A stretch of 64,000 bases of DNA, from assembly GCA_963825305.1 (NCBI GenBank), contig CAWGTA010000016.1:62001-126000 (forward strand), in the 5' to 3' direction. This document shows positions 8,627-18,524 of the stretch, in pieces (the stretch's first letter is position 1; each line of letters begins with the position of its first letter). The position numbers were made by a program, and so were the translations under genes. The notes beneath the pieces are model-generated. The model saw nothing but the letters and a program-made list of their open reading frames with translations, had not been told where the DNA came from and ran no database searches. The DNA is from PSRJ01 sp963825305 (lineage in GTDB: Bacteria; Acidobacteriota; Terriglobia; Bryobacterales; Bryobacteraceae).

Positions 8627-10630
8627 GTGAGTTTGTAAGTACGCGCTTCTCCTGATTCCGACCAGCGGGCCGGGATCGCCGCCGAAATTCCGGATGGGAG
8701 GGCTGGAGAAGATTCTGGCCCGCCAACGACAATTCGAGTTGCCGGCTGAAGCGCCACGCGAATCGGACATCGCCCGTGGAATAGGCCGGCACAAGCTGGC
8801 CAGGCAAGGCGCTGACATACCGGTAGGTCAAATCCAGTTGCAGGGTTTTCGAGAGATCGAAGGAGGACATGACTGATCACTTCGTGTTGCGGGCTCGACC
8901 CGACAATTCCAGGCGCGGTTCCCACATCGAGCGAATGCGGCGCTCTCGTCGATGTTCATGTGCAGATAGGAGTAAGACCCGCGCAGCCGCCAGAAAGTCG
9001 CGGGCCGCCATTCGGGAGCGATCTCCACGCCCTTGGTCGTTGCCGAGCAGATCCGTTGCCGAACTGCGCCGGAAGCAGAAGATGCGGAGGCGCCGGATTG
9101 TCTTCGAGGGAAAAGCCTCCCGTGATCTCCTCGTCGAACAGATCGTGATAGTGGTTATAAAAACTGGCGACACCGAATGCGAACTTCTTGCCGATCAGCC
9201 GCCGGTATCCCAGTTCGTAGCCGTTGAGTTGTTCCGGCGCGAAGTGGGGATTGGCATTGAATCGGGCAAATTCCGGCAGCCCGCTCGGGCTGATTCCGAC
9301 GAAACCCGAAAGGTAGAAGTTTTCTTCGGCGTCGGATGGAGTTCGCAGGGCGTGCGTAAAGGCCGCCCAGACTGTTTGCTTTCGCTGAAGGCGTCCACAG
9401 CAGCCGGGCGCTCGGTTCGAACTCGAAACCGGTGAAATTGGTGCGCAGCAATTTGGTGCCGACAATCAGCGACAGACGCTGGTCGACCAGTGCGATCTCA
9501 TCCTGCAGGAAGGCGGTGAACAGCTGGTCCGTTCTCATGATTCGGGCAGAAACGTCAGTCCGGAAACGACCTCGATATCGTCGGCATGGCTGAAACGCGC
9601 GCCCAGGCCCCAGGAAATCTGCTGCCGCGCCGGGAGGGGAAGGTGTTGCAGGAAATCGACATCGAAGGTATTGCGTCTCTCGCCGAAGTTCGGCTCATAG
9701 CGATTAGTGCGGTCGTAGTAGGCCTGTAGCTGGATGTCGCCGCCGTCTTTCAACCTCCTGTCCCAGCGGCCCATGATATTTCCGCCCGAGAGAGTCGGCG
9801 TTTGCATCCACGATCTGCGAATACGGCGCCGTATAGCTGATGGCCTGGACGCTTTCCCCGCCCTCTTCCCTGTAAAGATCGCCCTGGACCGTAAAGGCGT
9901 CACGGTTGTTTGGGTTCCAATCCATGCGGAAGCCGGTCTGCGCGGCCCGCCAATCGTCGAAGTTCTCGGCCGTCCGGATGATACTTCGGGACTGCGCGTG
10001 AACCCTTTCCCATAGATGCGATAGGTCAAGTCTTTGGCCGATTGCCGCCGCCATACGGAAGTTGGCGAAGCCCTGTTCCTCGTTGCCGCCTCCCGCCGAC
10101 GCCAGCATTCCTTGGGTTTCCTTGGTGTTCTTGGTGATGACATTGATGACACCGTTCACTGCATTCGGTCCCCAGATGGTGCCACCCGGCCCGCGGATCA
10201 CCTCGATCCGATCGATGTCGTCCATGAACGTGTCTTGCACTTCCCAATAGGTGCCGGCAAGGAGCGTGGAATAAACGGTACGCCCGTCGATCAGCACCAG
10301 CACGCCGCGCGAGAACCGGGTGCCAAAGCCGCGAATCCCGATCGACCACTTGTTGGCGTCGATGCGGGCGACCTCCACGCCTGGGGCGAGCCGCAACGCT
10401 TCTGGAATGCTGGTTGCGCCAGAACGGCGGATATCCTCCCCGGTGATCACGTAGATCGCCGCCGGGCTCTGAAAAGCTCTCACGGGCTCCTTGGAAGGAG
10501 TGGTCACCTCAATTTGCGTGAGCTCTTCGAGGCTAAGGGTCTTGAGGGCGGCGGGTCCCGTCTTCCCCGACGTGTCCTGCTGAGGATCGGCAGCGCTCAC
10601 CATCGGTATGAGCAGAACGATTAACCTCAC
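8614..10630 (-). pseudogene. TonB-dependent outer-membrane receptor, frameshifted
   Basis: The first 200 residues read cleanly: signal peptide, LSLEELTQIEVTTPSKEPVR, the plug domain (AAIYVITGEDIRRSGATSI), RIEVIRGPGGTIWGPNAVNG and VINVITKNT. The barrel then continues across at least eight frame changes, with recognisable strands such as QLQAYYDRTNRYEPNF, NGYELGYRRLIGKKF, FYNHYHDLFDEEI, LDLTYRYVSALPG and a terminal KLTWRR that ends at 8614. Adding the pieces gives about 670 residues, a normal length. It resembles the receptors found next to YfiR-type regulators. The upstream palindrome at 10706-10723 may be its operator. As written the gene cannot give a functional barrel. Confidence 0.78.
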
Positions 10631-10705
10631 TAGGCGCGCAGCAGTTTAAGGTGAGGAATCTTATGCCATCGCCGGGAAGTGTCATCATTGCAATCTGCCT
10701 AGTTT

Positions 10706-10723
10706 AGTGGAAACACTTCCACT
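10706..10723. promoter_or_regulatory. Perfect 7+4+7 palindrome upstream of the receptor operon
   Basis: AGTGGAA-ACAC-TTCCACT, about 75 bases upstream of the receptor start, is a perfect inverted repeat of a size typical for a dimeric regulator site. It lacks a T-run, so it is not terminator-like. No regulator gene adjoins it; a link to the operon's own response regulator is unlikely because that protein has no DNA-binding domain. Confidence 0.45.
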
Positions 10724-10920
10724 CTCGGGTGATGACAGGAGCGTGTCAGAGGTGAGTGGTACGAAGTAGTACAGGTTGTTTAGAACTTCCCCCCGTCAAG
10801 TATCCGGTTCGTTCCGTTTCGCCAGTGCGCCGGAGCCTGCACCTTCAGCCTGATCCGGTCCCAACCTCATGGGCGCCGCCAATCCCGGGAACGGACACGC
10901 GATCATCCAGTTGCTCCGCC

Positions 10921-11031
10921 TCTTTTTCCGCATCGGCGATACTATCGTTAGTGATGAAGCCACTCGTATTATTGCTGGCCGTTGCTGTTTATGGCCGACC
11001 TCACCCAACTCAAACAGATGAGCGCGCGCTT
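10921..11031 (+). repeat. 111-bp direct repeat, copy A (decayed 5' end of the M49-like peptidase gene)
   Basis: This segment matches 12001-12110 at all but three positions: G for C at 10930, one extra T in the run at 10987-10990, and G for C at 10994. It contains the same start codon region (GTTAGTG-ATG-AAGCCACTCG) and signal peptide codons as the peptidase gene, but the extra T shifts the frame after 12 codons. Copy spacing is 1080 bases, and the TPR gene fills the interval. Confidence 0.9.
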
Positions 11032-11045
11032 CGGGAGCTTATGGA

Positions 11046-11882
11046 ATGGATTGGCCGTGGATAAAGCACTTAGTGGAGTTGCGAGATTCAGGGCGGCTCC
11101 AAGAATTCATTCAAGAATCTCAGCTCTTGTTAGCCCGTTCGACGGACAACAACGAGAAGGCGAGCCTACTAACGGGCGCACACGTGTGCTGTGTCATGCT
11201 TGGTCGCTTGGGTGTAGCACGACAGATGCTCACTCAAATGCAGGAGCTGGAAATACCGGAGATTGAAGTCCGCTTAAATGCCGAATTCTGCGAGCCATGC
11301 CTCTTGATACAGGAATGCAAACCCGAAGAGGGTATTGCGGCTTTTGAACAAATGCTGCACCGCTACGGCGATGTATTCAGGGAAGCACGCTTTCAGTATC
11401 TTTATGAGGGTATCCAGTGTCGAAGAGCGTTGGCTTTGTTTGAGCTTTCCCGCTTTACAGACGCGTTACCGATCCTCAAGGAGATCGATACCTTCTCATT
11501 CGAAGAAGAAACAGATGACCAAAGAACGCACTTCGCGCTCGCCGTCTGTTACGAGGAGACCGACGTCGCCGAATCTGCAAAGCAAGAATACTTCCGGGTC
11601 ATCGGTTTGAATCTCAAAAATGACCTTGAGGAACGCGCGCGGTATCGTTTGTCGAGACTTCTTTATCGCAGCGGTGCTCTGGCGCAGGCGAGGAAGCAAT
11701 TGGAAATCATCGTTGACACGTATCCAAAGACCGATGCCGCGGTGCCGCCGACCTATGTTTACAAGCAGTTGTCGCAAGTCTGTCGCTATCTCGGCGACAA
11801 GAAGAAAGCCAGGCTTTATTGGGACTTGGCAGAGACGGCACAGCAGAAAAAGCGGGCGGAAGAAGCGGGCCAGCCTGAATAA
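11046..11882 (+). CDS. Tetratricopeptide-repeat protein
   Basis: A 278-residue all-helical protein with no signal peptide and no membrane segment. TPR-like helix pairs can be followed along its length, for example VCCVMLGRLGVARQMLTQM, RRALALFELSRFTDALPIL, ALAVCYEETDVAESAKQEYF and LSRLLYRSGALAQARKQLEI, each with the A/G/Y spacing of the repeat. It ends in a charged tail (AQQKKRAEEAGQPE). ATG 11046 follows GGGAG. The gene is exactly bracketed by the 111-bp direct repeats at 10921 and 12001 and has no operon partner. The role is presumably protein scaffolding in the cytoplasm; the partner is unknown. Confidence 0.75.
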   Translation: MDWPWIKHLVELRDSGRLQEFIQESQLLLARSTDNNEKASLLTGAHVCCVMLGRLGVARQMLTQMQELEIPEIEVRLNAEFCEPCLLIQECKPEEGIAAFEQMLHRYGDVFREARFQYLYEGIQCRRALALFELSRFTDALPILKEIDTFSFEEETDDQRTHFALAVCYEETDVAESAKQEYFRVIGLNLKNDLEERARYRLSRLLYRSGALAQARKQLEIIVDTYPKTDAAVPPTYVYKQLSQVCRYLGDKKKARLYWDLAETAQQKKRAEEAGQPE

Positions 11883-12000
11883 CGCCCTGGAAGCCAATCT
11901 TGATTCAGATGAGAGCAGACCGGCCTGGCGACGAAAGCCCGTCCACCCCTTTTCCCAGACGACGGTCCCAGGCGGTTTCTGGATCATTCCAGTGATCCCC

Positions 12001-12110
12001 TCTTTTTCCCCATCGGCGATACTATCGTTAGTGATGAAGCCACTCGTATTATTGCTGGCCGTTGCTGTTATGCCCGACCTCACCCAACTCAAACAGATGA
12101 GCGCGCGCTT
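12001..12110 (+). repeat. 111-bp direct repeat, copy B (intact start of the peptidase gene)
   Basis: The second copy of the repeat described at 10921-11031. Here the frame is open: ATG at 12034 leads into the peptidase. About 33 bases of shared sequence lie upstream of the ATG, so the duplicated unit includes the start region and some 5' flank (CATCGGCGATACTATCGTTAGTG) as well as the first 25 codons. Confidence 0.9.
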
Positions 12111-13653
12111 TGCGCCGGTCAAACCTAAGTACGATACCTCCACGCTATCTACTGGCGACCGCACCGCGCTTGCCAAACTGGTCGAAGCCGCGCGGGTCCT
12201 CAACTTCCTGTTCATGGACCAACTCTGGAGCGGAAACCGCGCCCTCTACGATCAGCTTCAGAAAGACACCAGCCCCCTGGGTAAAGAACGGCTGCACTAC
12301 TTCTGGTTGAACAAAGGCCCGTGGTCTGACCTTGACGGCCACACTGCTTTCCTGCCCGGCGTCCCGGAACGCAAGCCGCTGGGCGCGAACTTCTATCCGG
12401 GCGACATCACGCGGGACGAGTTCGAAACCTGGACGGCCAAGCTCTCTCCGGCGGATCGCCAGCAAGCCGAGGGGTTCTTCACGCTCATCCGCCGCGACGC
12501 GAACAAGAAGCTCACCATGGTGCCCTACAGCAAAGCCTATGCCGCTGACTTGGGCAAGGCCGCGGGCCTGTTGCGCGAAGCGGCCGCGCTCACCGACAAC
12601 GCCTCGCTGAAGAAGTTTCTAACGCTGCGCGCGGACGCGTTTCTCTCGAATGACTACTACGCCAGCGACCTCGCGTGGATGGAGTTGGACGCGCCTCTGG
12701 ACATTACCATTGGTCCTTACGAGACTTACAACGACGAGTTATTCGGCTACAAAGCGGCCTTCGAAGCGTACGTGACTATCCGCGACGACCGCGCCACGGA
12801 ACGGCTGAAGACCTTCGCCGATCATTTGCAGGAGATCGAAAACAACCTGCCCATGGATCCGCGTTTTCGCAATCCGAAGCTTGCGGCGGCGGCGCCGATT
12901 CGCGTCGTCAATGAAGTATTCGCCGCCGGCGATGGCGCGCACGGTGTCCGCACTGCCGCGTTTAACCTGCCCAACGATGAGCGCGTGGTCCATGAGAAGG
13001 GCGCCAAGCGCGTCATGCTCAACAACATACAGGAGGCCAAGTTCGAGAGCAACTTGAAACCGATCGCGGGGCGCGTGCTGTCCGCGGCGGACCGGCAGAA
13101 CCTCAGTTTCGATTCGTTCTTTTCGCACATCCTGGCGCATGAATTGAGCCACGGCATCGGGCCGCAGCAGATCCAGGTGGCAGGCCGCGGCACTTCCCCG
13201 CGCCAGCAATTGAAGGAGCTCTACGCGCCCATCGAAGAGGCGAAAGCTGACATCACCGGCCTCTTCATGTTGCAGTATCTCTACGACCACGGCTTTCCGC
13301 ACACGCCAGATGCGGAGCGCCAACTCTACGCCACGTATCTGGCTTCCACCTTCCGCTCGGTGCGGTTCGGGCTCACCGAAGCGCATGCCCGCGGCACCGC
13401 CATACAGTTCAACTATCTGACTGACAAGGGCGGGTTCGTGGCACACCCGGACGGCACGTTCTCCGTGGATTACGGTAAGATCAAGAACGCCGTGCGCGAC
13501 CTCGATCACGATTTTCTAACTCTTGAAGCGACAGGCGACTACGCCGGCGCTAAGAAGATGCTCGAAACTCTGTCCGTGATCCGGCCGGCCATGCAGAAGG
13601 CGCTGGATGGGATGAAAGACATTCCCACCGATATCGATCCAACGAACGAGTAA
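12034..13653 (+). CDS. M49-like (dipeptidyl-peptidase III-type) zinc metallopeptidase
   Basis: A 539-residue hydrolase with a very short hydrophobic N-terminus (KPLVLLLAVAV). The zinc site is visible: HELSH at residues 369-373 and EEAKAD at 401-406, followed by the helix ITGLFMLQYLYDHG. In classical M49 enzymes the first motif is HELLGH and the second EExRAD, so this belongs to the divergent bacterial branch with a five-residue HExxH. N-terminal segments (YDQLQKDTSPLGKERLHYFW, GANFYPGDITRDEFETW) match such homologues. These enzymes release peptides or hydrolyse small substrates. The upstream ATG-containing region is duplicated at 10921. The next gene follows after 20 bases. Confidence 0.85.
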   Translation: MKPLVLLLAVAVMPDLTQLKQMSARFAPVKPKYDTSTLSTGDRTALAKLVEAARVLNFLFMDQLWSGNRALYDQLQKDTSPLGKERLHYFWLNKGPWSDLDGHTAFLPGVPERKPLGANFYPGDITRDEFETWTAKLSPADRQQAEGFFTLIRRDANKKLTMVPYSKAYAADLGKAAGLLREAAALTDNASLKKFLTLRADAFLSNDYYASDLAWMELDAPLDITIGPYETYNDELFGYKAAFEAYVTIRDDRATERLKTFADHLQEIENNLPMDPRFRNPKLAAAAPIRVVNEVFAAGDGAHGVRTAAFNLPNDERVVHEKGAKRVMLNNIQEAKFESNLKPIAGRVLSAADRQNLSFDSFFSHILAHELSHGIGPQQIQVAGRGTSPRQQLKELYAPIEEAKADITGLFMLQYLYDHGFPHTPDAERQLYATYLASTFRSVRFGLTEAHARGTAIQFNYLTDKGGFVAHPDGTFSVDYGKIKNAVRDLDHDFLTLEATGDYAGAKKMLETLSVIRPAMQKALDGMKDIPTDIDPTNE

Positions 13654-13673
13654 CTCCATGCTGAAAATCGCCG

Positions 13674-14282
13674 GTGCGCTCCTGGCCGTTCTTGCTCCTC
13701 CAATCGCTTGCCTGGACTCAAGACGCTCATCCCGTCACGGGGCGGCAATACGCCGGAACGATGGGCATGGGCGGCGCCCCCTGGCTGGTGCGTGCGGAGC
13801 GCGAAGCGGAAGAGCATCCCGACCAGGCGCTGGATGAGCTCAAGATTGCCAAGGGCGCGACCGTCGCCGATATCGGTGCGGGCGTCGGCTACATGAGCTG
13901 GCGGATGGCCGAGCGCGTGGGTCCGCAGGGCAAGGTGTACGCCAACGACATCCAGGCGCCCATGCTCGAACAGCTCCGCCGCAATGTGGAAGCGCGGCAC
14001 CTCACCAACGTGGAGACGGTCCTGGGTGAGCCTGACGATCCGAAGCTGCCGCAGGGCCGCATGGACCTGGTGCTGATGGTGGACGTATACCACGAGTTCA
14101 GCGAGCCGCGGAAAATGTTGCGCCACATCCGGGAGTCGCTGAAGCCGGACGGCCGCATGGTGCTTCTGGAATACCGCGCCGAAGACCCCAAGGTGCCGAT
14201 CCTGGCGCTGCACAAAATGACCGTGGACCAGGTGAAAGCGGAGATCGAGCCCGAGGGCTTCCGGCTCGATAAGGTCGATTGA
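13674..14282 (+). CDS. Exported class I SAM-dependent methyltransferase, tail frameshifted
   Basis: GTG start at 13674 gives a signal-like N-terminus (RSWPFLLLQSLAWTQ). The Rossmann motifs are TVADIGAGVGYMSWRMAE (motif I), VYANDIQ with the acidic ribose-binding residue, and DLVLMVDVYHEFSEP then LKPDGRMVLLEYR. Exported methyltransferases of this type are frequent in Acidobacteria and Planctomycetes; the substrate is unknown. The frame stops early at LDKVD. If one G at about 14276 is removed the protein continues as IETLPRQHILIFRRKPD and ends at 14331, which is the normal family ending, so the true gene is probably 13674-14331. Confidence 0.75.
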   Translation: MRSWPFLLLQSLAWTQDAHPVTGRQYAGTMGMGGAPWLVRAEREAEEHPDQALDELKIAKGATVADIGAGVGYMSWRMAERVGPQGKVYANDIQAPMLEQLRRNVEARHLTNVETVLGEPDDPKLPQGRMDLVLMVDVYHEFSEPRKMLRHIRESLKPDGRMVLLEYRAEDPKVPILALHKMTVDQVKAEIEPEGFRLDKVD

Positions 14283-14391
14283 AACGCTGCCTCGCCAGCA
14301 CATTCTCATCTTCCGCCGCAAGCCGGATTGAGCCATATATTTCAGACCTGAGGGTCGTTATAATGGGGTCGGCTTAAGGAAGGAAGTAACC

Positions 14392-14874
14392 ATGATCTGG
14401 ATCGCACTGTTGTTGTGGGCGAACAGCGCAGCCCCGCAGCACGTCCAGCGCGGGGAGGCCCTCTTTGGGGAACGATGCACCGCGTGCCACGCGCTCAAGG
14501 GGCGCGGCACGGCGGTGGGGCCCGATCTTTCGGTGATGGGAAGACTGCCGCCGGCGGCAATCGCGACAGCGATTCGATCCACGGCCACTCAATATGTTCA
14601 GACCGTGAAGCTGAAAACCGGCGAGTCCTTTCCCGGAATGCCGCTTGCCGGCGATGACAGCCACTCGAAATTCTACGACGTTTCCAAAATGCCGCCTGAA
14701 TTGCGGCAGATTGAGCCCGCCGACATACAGAGCAGCACGGCGTCCCAGGACGCGTGGAAGCATCCGCCGGCGATCGCCAACTACAACAGCAGCGACATTG
14801 CCGACATCATCGCGTATATCAAGTATGCGGTGACGGGGAGTGTTAAGCCGGTCGATTCGGGGGACGTGGAGTAA
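14392..14874 (+). CDS. Periplasmic c-type cytochrome, monohaem
   Basis: A 160-residue secreted protein starting at ATG 14392 behind GGAAGGAAG. The haem site is CTACH (about residues 29-33) after GEALFGERC, and a likely axial methionine lies in PGMPLAGDD or SKMPPEL. The C-terminal helix NSSDIADIIAYIKYAV is the usual closing helix of class I cytochromes. It resembles the soluble cytochromes of alcohol and sugar dehydrogenases. It is a single gene between a methyltransferase and an ABC system, so its redox partner is not in view. Confidence 0.85.
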   Translation: MIWIALLLWANSAAPQHVQRGEALFGERCTACHALKGRGTAVGPDLSVMGRLPPAAIATAIRSTATQYVQTVKLKTGESFPGMPLAGDDSHSKFYDVSKMPPELRQIEPADIQSSTASQDAWKHPPAIANYNSSDIADIIAYIKYAVTGSVKPVDSGDVE

Positions 14875-14877
14875 ACC

Positions 14878-14931
14878 CACCGGCGGCGAAGACCGCCGCC
14901 GTTACGTAGCGCTGGCGATCTTGTCGCCGGC
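14878..14931. repeat. Palindromic repeat (CCGGCGG family) with shared tail
   Basis: CACCGGCGGCG-AAGA-CCGCCGCCG makes a hairpin directly after the cytochrome stop. The same hairpin type is at 17338-17357 and 38505-38524. It is followed by ACGTAGCGCTGGCGATC-TTGTCGCCGG, which recurs at 44869-44897, so the unit appears to be a mosaic dispersed repeat. Confidence 0.65.
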
Positions 14932-14939
14932 CCCGGTGG

Positions 14940-14958
14940 GGCAGCGCCATGCGCTGCC
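14940..14958. repeat. 8-bp stem hairpin upstream of the ABC ATPase
   Basis: GGCAGCGC-CAT-GCGCTGCC is a perfect inverted repeat ending 18 bases before the ABC start. It has no T-run, so its role is unclear. Confidence 0.5.
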
Positions 14959-14976
14959 ACCTGTACACTGGAAAGG

Positions 14977-15726
14977 ATGTCCTCGCCCGCGATCCTGGTG
15001 CGCGACCTGAAGAAGTCTTACGGGTTGAAGGCCGCCGTCAACGGCGTGGATCTGGAAGTCCCGCGGGGTTCCTTCTTCGGCTTCCTCGGCCCCAATGGCG
15101 CGGGCAAATCGACCACCATTCGCATTCTCACCGGCCTGATTCCGGCCGATAGCGGCTACATCGAAATCCTGGGGCTGCGTCTGCCCGAAGACGAGATGGA
15201 GATCAAGAAGCGCATCGGCCTGGTGCCTGACGAATCCCTGCTGTTCGAACGCCTCACCGGTTTCGAATTTCTCGAGTTCGTGGGGCGCATGTACGCTCTG
15301 CCGCGGGACGTCGCCATACAGCGTGCGCGCGGTCTGCTGGATCTGATGGAACTGGCCAACGACCGCAAGGTGATCGGCGAGTACTCCAAGGGCATGCGCA
15401 AGCGCGTCGCCATGGCCGCCTCGCTCATCCATCACCCCGAGCTGTTCCTTATGGACGAGCCGTTTGAAGGCGTGGATGCCGTGGGCGCGCGGCTCATGAA
15501 AGACATCCTGGTAGATCAGGTTCGCCGCGGCGCCACCATTTTTCTGACCTCTCACGTGCTGGAAGTGGTGGAGCGCCTCTGCGACCGCATCGCCATCATC
15601 AACAACGGCGCGATCGTGACCTCGGGCACGCTGGCGGAACTTCGTTCCAGCGGGGAGTCATTGGAAGATGCTTTCGTCCGGGTGCTGGGCGCGGACCGGC
15701 AACTGGAACGGCTCGACTGGTTATGA
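14977..15726 (+). CDS. ABC exporter ATP-binding subunit
   Basis: A 249-residue ATPase with all catalytic motifs: Walker A GPNGAGKST (about residues 38-46), Q-loop region RIGLVPDE, signature YSKGMRKRV (variant of LSGGQ), Walker B LFLMDEPFEGVD and the switch histidine in FLTSHV. The variant YSKGM signature is typical of ABC-2 type exporters of the CcmA/YhbG-like group. It is coupled to the following permease by an ATGA overlap at 15723. The substrate is not predictable. Confidence 0.92.
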   Translation: MSSPAILVRDLKKSYGLKAAVNGVDLEVPRGSFFGFLGPNGAGKSTTIRILTGLIPADSGYIEILGLRLPEDEMEIKKRIGLVPDESLLFERLTGFEFLEFVGRMYALPRDVAIQRARGLLDLMELANDRKVIGEYSKGMRKRVAMAASLIHHPELFLMDEPFEGVDAVGARLMKDILVDQVRRGATIFLTSHVLEVVERLCDRIAIINNGAIVTSGTLAELRSSGESLEDAFVRVLGADRQLERLDWL

Positions 15727-17332
15727 TCGCCGCCATTTTGCGCGCGCAACTTCTAAGCATGCGCTTTGGCGCGAGCCGCGGCGCCATCTTCAGCCTGATC
15801 ACCGGCTTGCTCTGGTACGGCTTCTGGTGCGGCGCTTCCGTGGCGATGTACGCATTGGCCAGTCAGGCCGGAGCGTCCGTGTTGCGGCGGGCGCTGCCGA
15901 TCGGGCTACTGCTCCTGTTCGTCTATTGGCAGGTGGTTCCTATTCTTTCCGCCAGCATGGGTTCGGCGCTCGACATGCGCAAGTTGATGCTCTACCCCGT
16001 GCCGCACCGGAAACTCTTTCTGGTGGAAGTGATGCTGCGCCTGACGACCGGGGCGGAAATGGTGCTGGTCGCGGCCGGCGCCTCAGCAGGTCTCGTGCGC
16101 AACTCCGCGATCGGGGGCTGGACGGCCGCGCCGCGAATCCTGGCGGCCATCCTGATCTTCCTCCTGTTCAACCTCCTGCTCGCATCCGGGCTGCGCAGTC
16201 TGGTGGAGCGCCTGCTGTCGCACCGCCGAATTCGCGAGATCCTCGTCATCTTCATGTTGTTAGTGGTGACGCTGCCGCGCGTGATGTTCGCTACCAGAAC
16301 GGGCCCCAGATCCTTGGATGGCATGGGCGCGTTGACCCATACGCTGGTTCTGCCATGGGTCGCCGTAGCCGGCGCTGTGATGGGCGCATCCGCGTTGCGC
16401 TCGCTGCTGCTCATCGGGGCGTGGACTGTGGCGGCGGCATGGTTTGGCCGCACCCAGTTCGAGCGCAATCTCCGCTACGATGCCGTGGCCGCGCAAGCTA
16501 CACCGCTCGACCGGGTGCCCTCAACAAAGCCCTCCTGGTCCGACCGATTGTATCGATTGCCCGCGCTGATCTTCGGCGATCCGCTGGCGGCCTTGATTGA
16601 GAAGGAACTGCGTTCCCTAGCCGCACACCGCGTTTTCGCATGGTCTTCGTCATGGGGTTCTCCTTCGGCCTGATGGTGTGGCTGCCGTTCGTGCTGGGCC
16701 GCCAGGCCGAACGCAACGGCGCCATTGAGGAGAATTTTCTGGTGATGGTCTGCGTGTACGCGCTAACCCTTCTGGGCCAAGTCACGTATTGGAACTGCTT
16801 CGGTTTCGACCGCTCCGCCGTGCAGATCTATTTCGCCGCGCCGCCGCGTATCTCGGTCACGCTGCAGGCCAAGAACATCGCCTCCATGATTTTCATCTAC
16901 GTGGAGGTGCTGGTCCTCACCGGTTTGACGTGGGCGCTCCGCATCGGCGTGGGATTTGGAAAAGTAGTGGAAACGCTGTTCGTGGTCGCGGTGTGTTCTC
17001 TCTATATGATGGCGTTCGGAAATATCAGCTCGGTTCACTACCCCCGCGCCCTTACGCCCGAACGAGTCTCGCAAGGAGGCGCATCCAGCCGGTTCCAGGC
17101 GCTCGTTTTCATACTGTATCCGCTGGCGCTGCTGCCCGTGATCCTGGCGTATCTGGCGCGCTACGCCTTCGCCAGTCAAACCGTTTTCGTGGTGGTCCTG
17201 GGATTCGCGGGCGTGCTCGGCGTGTTTTTGTACCGCATGGCGATGGAGTCGGCCGTTAACACGGCGAGCAAGAGCCGGGAGCGCATTCTGATGGACCTGT
17301 CGCGGGGCGAGGGGCCGGTGACGTCGAATTGA
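15723..17332 (+). pseudogene. ABC-2-type permease, one frameshift near 16620
   Basis: Two long hydrophobic frames follow each other: 15723-16650 (IFSLITGLLWYGFWCGASVAM, LLLLFVYWQVVPILSASMGS, ILAAILIFLLFNLLLASG) ending near KELRSLAAH, then VFVMGFSFGLMVWLPFVLG to LMDLSRGEGPVTSN. Together they make about 535 residues with ten or more membrane segments, the expected permease for the preceding ATPase. In the family the joint would read RSLARTPRFRMVFVMGF; restoring it needs one base added, or two removed, at about 16620 (CTAGC/CGCACACC). A break in the transmembrane region would destroy transport unless it is a consensus error. Confidence 0.75.
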
Positions 17333-17337
17333 AGTCA

Positions 17338-17357
17338 CCGGCGGCAAGGACCGCCGG
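17338..17357. repeat. CCGGCGG hairpin repeat between convergent genes
   Basis: CCGGCGG-CAAGGA-CCGCCGG, a perfect seven-base stem lying in the 27-bp gap between the ABC permease and mdh stops. It matches the elements at 14878 and 38505 and could end transcription from both sides, though no T-run follows. Confidence 0.6.
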
Positions 17358-17359
17358 CG

Positions 17360-18292
<933 letters not shown>

Positions 18293-18456
18293 GAGAACAG
18301 CTCCTTTGAGATGGGGAATGGAAAGAAGATTATATCAGCCGTCGACGATGGCGCCGCTCGGCGAATTGGGCTCCTGGCTTTCACCACCACCGGCCGGTGA
18401 AAGGGTACGGTTTATTACGGTGTCCCAAAGATTTGATATAAACAGGTCTTTTGTAC

Positions 18457-18484
18457 TTGTATTCGACCCCGGCGCGCGTAAGAT
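18457..18484 (+). promoter_or_regulatory. Possible promoter of the radical SAM gene
   Basis: TTGTAT at 18457-18462 and TAAGAT at 18479-18484 are separated by 16 bases and lie 40 bases before the ATG at 18525. The AT-richer 18420-18460 stretch stands out from its surroundings. The assignment is by consensus only. Confidence 0.3.
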
Positions 18485-18524
18485 AGGTGTCAGTAACCCA
18501 GAAAACTTCGCGGAAGGTGACATT

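Larger units (their letters stand above)
10631..11045. other. 415-bp non-coding stretch between receptor and TPR genes
   Basis: The left part (10631-10760) would carry the promoter of the leftward receptor operon and holds the palindrome at 10706-10723. The middle (10760-10920) shows no convincing reading frame. The right part (10921-11031) is the first copy of the 111-bp direct repeat, a dead copy of the start of the M49-like peptidase gene. The GGGAG at 11033 is the ribosome site for the TPR gene at 11046. Confidence 0.6.

Noticed and set aside
10921..12110. The 111-bp direct repeat as an insertion-sequence target duplication
   Set aside because: Target duplications are usually below about 15 bp, and no transposase or terminal inverted repeats flank the TPR gene.
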